From: Methanobrevibacter sp.
Lineage (GTDB): Archaea > Methanobacteriota > Methanobacteria > Methanobacteriales > Methanobacteriaceae
Assembly (NCBI RefSeq): GCF_015062935.1
Contig: NZ_SUTM01000019.1
Location: 1 to 51,306 of the forward strand
Length of the DNA: 51,306 nt
Direction of reading: 5' to 3'
The translations under genes and the position numbers were made by a program. The notes below the pieces were generated by a model that was not told where the DNA came from, did not search any database, and saw only the letters and a program-made list of their open reading frames with translations. Shown here piece after piece: positions 47,156 through 51,306 of this stretch. How positions within the stretch are numbered: the first letter of the stretch is position 1; each line of letters starts with the position of its first letter.

Positions 47156-47854
47156 TCAAACATCAATTTTACTGTTTATTAAAGAATCATCACCTGCAGA
47201 TATTATCTCACCATCCAAAACTTCGATAACTCGGTCTGCAAGTTTGGCCACATCCATATCATGAGTAACAATAATCAATGTTACATTCTTATCTTTATGC
47301 AAATCGATTAGTTGCTTAAGAATTTTGCTACTTGTCTTTGAATCCAGTGATCCTGTTGGTTCATCTGCCAATATTATTGAAGGATTGTTTGCAAGTGCAC
47401 GGGCAATAGCTACCCTTTGACGTTCACCACCGGACAGCTTGTTAGGCATTATGTCAGCCTTGTCTTTCAAACCAACATCATCAAGCAGTTTCAATGCATT
47501 GGCCCTCATCTCTTTTGAAGACATTTTTTGAGTAAACATCGGAATTTCAATGTTTTCAACTACAGAAATGTTTGGAATTAAATTGTGCAGCTGGAAAATG
47601 AATCCTATTTTTTGAGCCCTGAACTCGTTGAGTTTTTTGGAACTGCTTAAATCATGACCTGCAACGTTAATGCTTCCGGAATCAGGCACATCCAATGCTC
47701 CAAGCATATTCAATAATGTTGATTTGCCTGATCCTGACGGACCGATGATAGATACAAATTCACCGTCTTTTATTGTGAGGTCAATACCATTCAGTGCCTT
47801 GATGTTTCCATTTTCATAGCTTTTGTAAACGTTTTTCATCTCAACTACATTCAT
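47156..47854 (-). CDS. ABC transporter ATPase, MacB/LolD type
   Basis: 232 residues with Walker A GPSGSGKST (about 38-46), Q-loop FQLHNLI, signature LSGGERQR and Walker B IILADEPTGSLD, the sequence style of the MacB/LolD subfamily. It pairs with the permease gene 9 bp upstream. GGTGATAAT precedes the ATG. The exported substrate is unknown. Confidence 0.92.
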   Translation of the reverse strand: MNVVEMKNVYKSYENGNIKALNGIDLTIKDGEFVSIIGPSGSGKSTLLNMLGALDVPDSGSINVAGHDLSSSKKLNEFRAQKIGFIFQLHNLIPNISVVENIEIPMFTQKMSSKEMRANALKLLDDVGLKDKADIMPNKLSGGERQRVAIARALANNPSIILADEPTGSLDSKTSSKILKQLIDLHKDKNVTLIIVTHDMDVAKLADRVIEVLDGEIISAGDDSLINSKIDV

Positions 47855-47863
47855 ATTATCACC

Positions 47864-48973
47864 TCACTCATACCTCAATGCCTCTGTCGGAGGCAGTTTC
47901 ATCGCCTTGATTGCAGGATATATTCCGCCGATTATTCCAACCACAATAGCTATTGCAAATGCCTGGATGAAGATTTTTGGAGTGAATAAAGGTTCAATTC
48001 CCATCTGCGGACCCAAAAGTGTGCATGCCAAAAATCCTATTAGTGATCCAATTATTGCTGAGACTATTGTAATTACCAGAGATTCACCGACAATCATTGT
48101 CAGTATTTTTCTGTTTGACCATCCGACAGCTTTCAGAACACCAATTTCACGAGTTCTCTCAAAGACTGACATGAGCATTGTATTGATAATGCCTAAACCT
48201 CCGACAACAATTGCCAGAAGTGAAATCGCCCATGTTGAAGCCTGAAGCATATTAAGCATGTCTGCCATCTGGGACATTTCCATTACTGATGTTATTGTTG
48301 TAATGTTGTCTCCGTATTTCTCATCAATACGGTCAGCAACAGTCTGAGGGTCTGCACCTTTTTCAACCTTGACATAAATGTTTGAAATTGAATCCTCATC
48401 ATCCATCAGCTCTCCGACTTTGGAAATTGAAGTAAACACTCCCCCAGCCATATTCTGGTCACCGGTTTCATAGATACCGACAACTTCAAAGTCTTCTCGG
48501 TCGATTTCAATATTGTCACCAACAGAATAATTATTTTCATCGGCATAGATTTCTCCCAAAATAACTTCTGATGAGTTATCCTCAAAAATTCTACCTTCCT
48601 TCATTGAAATATCTGCAAGAGTTGTTCCGTTAGGATCTATTCCGATTAAAGTATTCATATAGTCATCACCGACCGATGTCAGAACAACATAAATCGGATA
48701 TGCCTCCTCCACTCCGGAAACATTTGCTATCTTGTCCGTCCATGAAGCGTTTATGGTATTTGTCCCATATGCAGAATCCCCGGTTTCCTTTCCTGAAACC
48801 TGAAAATCAGCACCGCCCGCATGAATCGTATCTTCAAACGTGTTGACCAAACCGTCTGTGATTCCACCAAGAGCAACTATAACTATTATTCCAATTGCAA
48901 TTCCGACAATTGAAAGAATTGCACTTGTCTTTCTCCTGAATGGATTTTTAACAATGAATTTTAAAAATGACAT
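47864..48973 (-). CDS. ABC transporter permease, MacB/FtsX type
   Basis: 369 residues. One N-terminal transmembrane helix (about 17-37), a large periplasm-like domain of about 220 residues (MacB_PCD type, with GIDPNGTTLADISM and GEIYADENNYSVGD), then three C-terminal helices with the conserved VFERTREIGVLKAVGWSNR loop. ATG 48973 starts MSFLKFIVKNPFRRK; the longer open frame upstream is unconserved and overlaps the divergent gene's promoter. Confidence 0.9.
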   Translation of the reverse strand: MSFLKFIVKNPFRRKTSAILSIVGIAIGIIVIVALGGITDGLVNTFEDTIHAGGADFQVSGKETGDSAYGTNTINASWTDKIANVSGVEEAYPIYVVLTSVGDDYMNTLIGIDPNGTTLADISMKEGRIFEDNSSEVILGEIYADENNYSVGDNIEIDREDFEVVGIYETGDQNMAGGVFTSISKVGELMDDEDSISNIYVKVEKGADPQTVADRIDEKYGDNITTITSVMEMSQMADMLNMLQASTWAISLLAIVVGGLGIINTMLMSVFERTREIGVLKAVGWSNRKILTMIVGESLVITIVSAIIGSLIGFLACTLLGPQMGIEPLFTPKIFIQAFAIAIVVGIIGGIYPAIKAMKLPPTEALRYE

Positions 48974-49046
48974 ATTACTAAATAGGTAAGTAATATATAA
49001 ATAACTAATTACACTATTAATTAAGATGCAAAAATCAGGTGTTGAA

Positions 49047-49286
49047 ATGCACAAGGAAACTTTAATTGAAAATATTGACAAAATCCATACAACTGAAATG
49101 GGTGTCGGAAGAATACAGAGAAATTTGGAAATTAGTGAAGAACCTGTAAGCTACTGCATTTCCAAATTGAAACAGGAAAATGCAAGAGTTACAAAAGAGG
49201 GAAAAAATTACTATATAGAAGTCGATGATTGCAGAATTACTGTCAATTCAAGCAGTTTTACAATAATTACTGCACACAAAAAATAA
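49047..49286 (+). CDS. DUF3781 family protein
   Basis: 79 residues, divergent from the ABC permease with 73 bp between. TLIENIDKIHTTEMGVGRI and the C-terminal ITVNSSSFTIITAHK are recognisable as DUF3781, a family of small proteins of unknown function. GGTG lies 6 bp before ATG 49047. The product is charged and could have a helix-strand fold. It might regulate the divergent ABC operon, but that is only context. Confidence 0.8.
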   Translation: MHKETLIENIDKIHTTEMGVGRIQRNLEISEEPVSYCISKLKQENARVTKEGKNYYIEVDDCRITVNSSSFTIITAHKK

Positions 49287-49375
49287 TTATTTATATATGA
49301 TTGTTCGGCACATCGAATAATCATGGAAAAAAAAACATTATTGTTTAAAACATTTTACAAAAAAAGTAAAAAAAG

Positions 49376-49394
49376 AAGAGATAAAAAATCTCTT
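49376..49394 (-). terminator. FBPA terminator hairpin
   Basis: On the minus strand AAGAGAT/ATCTCTT arms are followed by CTTTTTTTAC and a second T run, starting 5 bp past the FBPA stop codon. Strong hairpin-plus-U-tract. Confidence 0.65.
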
Positions 49395-49398
49395 AAAC

Positions 49399-50493
49399 TT
49401 AATCCATATCTTCAAATCTGGATTCTAATTTGCTCATTACACCAGGAAGTGAAGTGTATTCCATTTCTTCAGCAGGTAATCTGTGAGGTTCGAATGGACC
49501 GTGTCTTCTGATGTAAGTTGCGATTTTAGCAGCTTGTTCACGGGTTGGGTCGAATGCAGGGTCATCGAATAAATCGACTGGTCCGATTAATTCACCGTTT
49601 GCTACTTGGAATCCTAAACCGATTACTCTAGGTGGTCCGTCGAATCTGATTGGGTTTGCTTCTGCTTCTGAAACAGGCATCATTGGACCGTTGTGGGATC
49701 CTCTCATCCATCCACTTACCATGTGTGGGAATGCAAATGGATCTACACATTCACCGTTTGCAGGGAAACCGGATTGTGCTCTTACGATACATGCTGGGTC
49801 GTCTTTACCGACGTATTCTCCAGCCATTAAGTTTAATCTTTCGGTACTTATTGCAGCTGCGATTTCACCGTTTTTCTTCCATACTCTTTTGATTACGTAT
49901 CTTCCAGTGGAACCGATTAATGCGAGTAAGTCGTACATTTCTTCAGGACAGTTTAAGATAACTTTTTTGTGTTCGATTACATCAAATACTTCAAATTTGA
50001 ATCCATCGTGTAAAGATGGGTCGATTACAAGACCTGCAGTGTTAAATGGGTCTGCAAACATTCTAAATACTGGTAAGTTGAATGCACCAGGTTCAGTTTT
50101 GTCACAGCAGAATACTAAAACAGGATCAGATGGTCTTTCTTCGAATTCCATTTCTGCTACACCAGGACCCATACCTTTGATGTTTCCGGAGAAAGTATCA
50201 GATAATAAGTCTTGACCTGCACCGTATAATTTTAATTCACGTGCTCTTTCAGTAGCTTTCATGAATGCATCATATGCGGTTTTGTGTACTTCTTCGTTTT
50301 CTTCCCCTTTGTCGTGGGTCATAATTAAGTCAATATCGTCTCCGCAACGGGAGATATAGTAATCTTTTAAGATACCGGTTTCTAAAGCTTCGTTTAAAAC
50401 TTCATCACAGATATCCATTAATTCTGGGTGTGCGACACAGTGTCCGGACACACTTCCAATATCAGCTTTAATTACACTAACAGTAGTTTTCAT
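49399..50493 (-). CDS. fbp: Fructose-1,6-bisphosphate aldolase/phosphatase
   Basis: 364 residues, the usual size of the archaeal bifunctional enzyme. It starts with KTTVSVIKADIGSVSGH and has the acidic metal-binding stretch RCGDDIDLIMTHD near residue 50, GAGQDLLSDTFSGN and GPVDLFDDPAFD, all typical. It turns triose phosphates into fructose 6-phosphate for gluconeogenesis. Codon bias resembles mer and suggests high expression. GAGGTATTAAA lies before the ATG. Confidence 0.96.
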   Translation of the reverse strand: MKTTVSVIKADIGSVSGHCVAHPELMDICDEVLNEALETGILKDYYISRCGDDIDLIMTHDKGEENEEVHKTAYDAFMKATERARELKLYGAGQDLLSDTFSGNIKGMGPGVAEMEFEERPSDPVLVFCCDKTEPGAFNLPVFRMFADPFNTAGLVIDPSLHDGFKFEVFDVIEHKKVILNCPEEMYDLLALIGSTGRYVIKRVWKKNGEIAAAISTERLNLMAGEYVGKDDPACIVRAQSGFPANGECVDPFAFPHMVSGWMRGSHNGPMMPVSEAEANPIRFDGPPRVIGLGFQVANGELIGPVDLFDDPAFDPTREQAAKIATYIRRHGPFEPHRLPAEEMEYTSLPGVMSKLESRFEDMD

Positions 50494-50654
50494 TTTAATA
50501 CCTCGAATTAGTAAATTATTATTTACTAGACATTTATTATTTTTGAGTTGTATACTATTTAATTATTATGATTAACTGTGTTAATTTAAGGGTATTTTTA
50601 GAAAAAATAGATAATTATTAAAGATTAATATGTCGAAACATTTATTAATCATGA

Positions 50655-50700
50655 TTAAATGACTGCAATTTTGTTAAATGACTTCAACAAGCTTTAAATA
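50655..50700 (+). promoter_or_regulatory. Upstream element and TATA box of a leader transcript
   Basis: Direct repeats TTAAATGACT at 50655-50664 and 50674-50683 (19 bp apart, about two helical turns), right after a perfect palindrome TTAATCATGATTAA (50644-50657), then TATA-like TTTAAATA at 50693-50700. Transcription would start near 50725, just before the first GGAGGTGAT. Confidence 0.4.
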
Positions 50701-50734
50701 GTATATTAAACAAAATAAGTTCTAATTAAGCCTC

Positions 50735-50959
50735 AAACGGAGGTGATATGTATTAAACTTGTTTTAAGCAATCATTACATACCAATCATTGCCATTCATT
50801 ATGAATGTTTTGATGACTCCGTTCTCATCAATTCAACGGAGGTGAAGTCCTTGGAGATGATAATGCTCCTGATGGTAACATATTTTTTTAATGTGAAAAC
50901 CATATTGGAAATCTTATTGATTGCCACATTAAGAGCATAATCTCTCAGAATTCACCTCC
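50735..50959 (+). other. Foldable leader with two Shine-Dalgarno sequences
   Basis: AACGGAGGTGA occurs at about 50736-50746 and again at 50834-50844. CTCCGTT at 50817-50823 can pair with either copy (7 bp), and TTCACCTCC at 50951-50959 can pair with the second (GGAGGTGAA, 9 bp). Thus each ribosome binding site can be either free or masked. The first precedes ATG TAT TAA, a two-codon frame; the second precedes a 27-codon frame. Confidence 0.45.
50857..50940 (+). CDS. Possible 27-residue hydrophobic peptide
   Basis: From ATG 50857 to TAA 50940. The product begins MIMLLMVTYFF and continues with a second hydrophobic half (ILEILLIATLRA), long enough for one membrane helix. GGAGGTGA lies 12 bp before the ATG and TTGGAG directly before it. 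An in-frame GTG at 50743 would give 65 residues but sits inside the first ribosome binding site. Without conservation data this remains tentative. Confidence 0.3.
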   Translation: MIMLLMVTYFFNVKTILEILLIATLRA

Positions 50960-51006
50960 AAAATTAGAGGCAATCGGAAAAAATCAATTTCAATGATGGA
51001 CTTTTA

Positions 51007-51071
51007 GAAAACACCAACCAATGTTTTCGCCGAGGCTTTTTGCCTAGAAGAACACTAACCGATTACCTCCA
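51007..51071 (+). other. Stem-loops between the two leader transcripts
   Basis: GAAAACA/TGTTTTC (51007-51028) with loop CCAACCAA, followed by AGGC/GCCT around TTTTT (about 51034-51045). The loop hexamer CCAACC is complementary to the GGTTGG bulge of the hairpin at 51161-51213. Confidence 0.4.
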
Positions 51072-51082
51072 ATATAATTACA

Positions 51083-51213
51083 TTTATATACAACATCATC
51101 GATAATTATTACACAAGAGTGTTAACCTCGCCGAGGATAACCTCAATGAATTGATGAGATATTAATGTCTAAGGTTGGTATTGTAAGAGAAATCTTACAA
51201 TATAGACATTAAT
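51083..51213 (+). ncRNA. Candidate structured RNA with bulged 21-bp hairpin
   Basis: TATA box TTTATATA at 51083-51090 predicts a start near 51114. The transcript would hold GTTA-CCTC/GAGG-TAAC (51121-51141) and then a near-perfect hairpin: outer arms ATTAATGTCTA/TAGACATTAAT (11 bp), a 7-nt bulge AGGTTGG on the 5' side only, inner arms TATTGTAAGA/TCTTACAATA (10 bp) and a GAAA tetraloop at 51189-51192. No frame of note. The 3' end is unknown; a T-rich stretch follows at 51254-51270. Confidence 0.45.
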
Positions 51214-51306
51214 TAATTAAACTATTTTTAGGGAATTCCCCATAATTCTGTAATTAACTTTTTTTAATTATTTCATTAGATTATTGTTATTATGATGTTG
51301 GATTTT

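Noticed and set aside
49691-50215. 174-codon plus-strand open frame
   Set aside because: Antisense to the FBP aldolase/phosphatase gene, whose strongly biased codons leave the opposite strand open by chance.
50655-50683. TTAAATGACT direct repeat as CRISPR or integration site
   Set aside because: Only two 10-bp copies, 19 bp apart and directly before a TATA box; regulatory use is simpler.
50743-50940. 65-residue protein from GTG 50743
   Set aside because: The GTG is part of the GGAGGTGAT ribosome binding site itself, and the N-terminal half shows no coding bias. Only the 27-codon 3' part was kept as a tentative feature.
51232-51248. GGGAATTCCC region as another DtxR-type box
   Set aside because: Spacing between TTAGG and the CC-TAA-like half differs (six instead of four bases) and the second half is imperfect.

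Overview
The window looks like a chromosomal segment of a Methanobrevibacter-like archaeon (order Methanobacteriales). Base composition is strongly AT-rich, promoters carry archaeal TATA boxes (TTTATATA type), ribosome binding sites are GGTGAT/GGAGG, and TTG and GTG starts are common. The gene content is that of a hydrogenotrophic methanogen: F420-dependent methylene-H4MPT reductase (Mer), the six-gene pyruvate:ferredoxin oxidoreductase cluster porCDABEF, a methanofuran-biosynthesis kinase, an archaeosine-synthesis radical SAM enzyme, aEF-1beta, RadB, RLI/ABCE1, Pth2, FBP aldolase/phosphatase and archaetidylinositol-phosphate synthase. I see no phage, IS element or CRISPR array.

Layout. 1-0.66 kb: the extreme 5' end of a 16S rRNA gene (minus strand) and its leader. 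0.66-5.6 kb (plus): mer, a degenerate mer paralogue, RaSEA, a DUF308 membrane protein and a HIGH-type nucleotidyltransferase. 5.6-10.3 kb (minus): one tight operon of MoxR ATPase, VWA protein, NcsA/TtuA-type tRNA thiolase, a ubiquitin-like sulfur carrier ending in Gly-Gly, a DUF89 protein and a DUF1932 dehydrogenase. 10.8-12.5 kb: a dihydropteroate-synthase-like protein. 12.7-17.2 kb (plus): porCDABEF and fumarate hydratase alpha. 17.3-20.9 kb: PhoU/HTH regulator, small conserved proteins, a frameshifted UPF0254 gene and the tRNA pair Leu(TAA)-Thr(GGT). 21.0-26.3 kb (plus): a 55-residue ferredoxin, a DUF4330-like protein, a Wzy-like polymerase and a CbiMNQO-type Co/Ni ECF transporter behind repeated operators. 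26.5-28.9 kb (minus): feoA and feoB with DtxR-type boxes. 29-37 kb: TPR protein, surface protein, MarR regulator, TctA-like permease, methyltransferase, a CpaF/TadC pilus pair and a DUF4012 protein. 38-45.5 kb: translation and repair housekeeping genes. 45.5-50.5 kb: Sua5, AIPS, DUF357, a MacB-type ABC exporter, DUF3781 and FBPA. The last 0.8 kb has no conventional gene but is full of structure.

The most notable finding is a three-member family of intergenic units (A at about 30.3-30.6 kb on plus; B at 37.6-37.9 kb and C at 37.3-37.55 kb, both on minus). Each has a palindromic box TTTAGGnnnnCCTAAA, a 12-bp gap, the TATA box, a 34-35-bp gap, a second palindromic box, then about 60 bp further a conserved hairpin with TAnTAAATTAG/CTAATTTAnTA arms, and an intrinsic-terminator-like hairpin about 200-250 nt after the promoter. 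None holds a conserved reading frame. The hairpin has a compensatory pair change (T-A in A and B, C-G in C). The same boxes flank feoA and feoB, so these look like iron-controlled small RNAs of an undescribed family. A second structured region (50.65-51.22 kb) holds an alternately foldable Shine-Dalgarno leader before a 27-residue hydrophobic peptide and a 21-bp bulged hairpin with a GAAA tetraloop.

The functional calls rest on motif and family recognition from the sequence alone. No database search was run.
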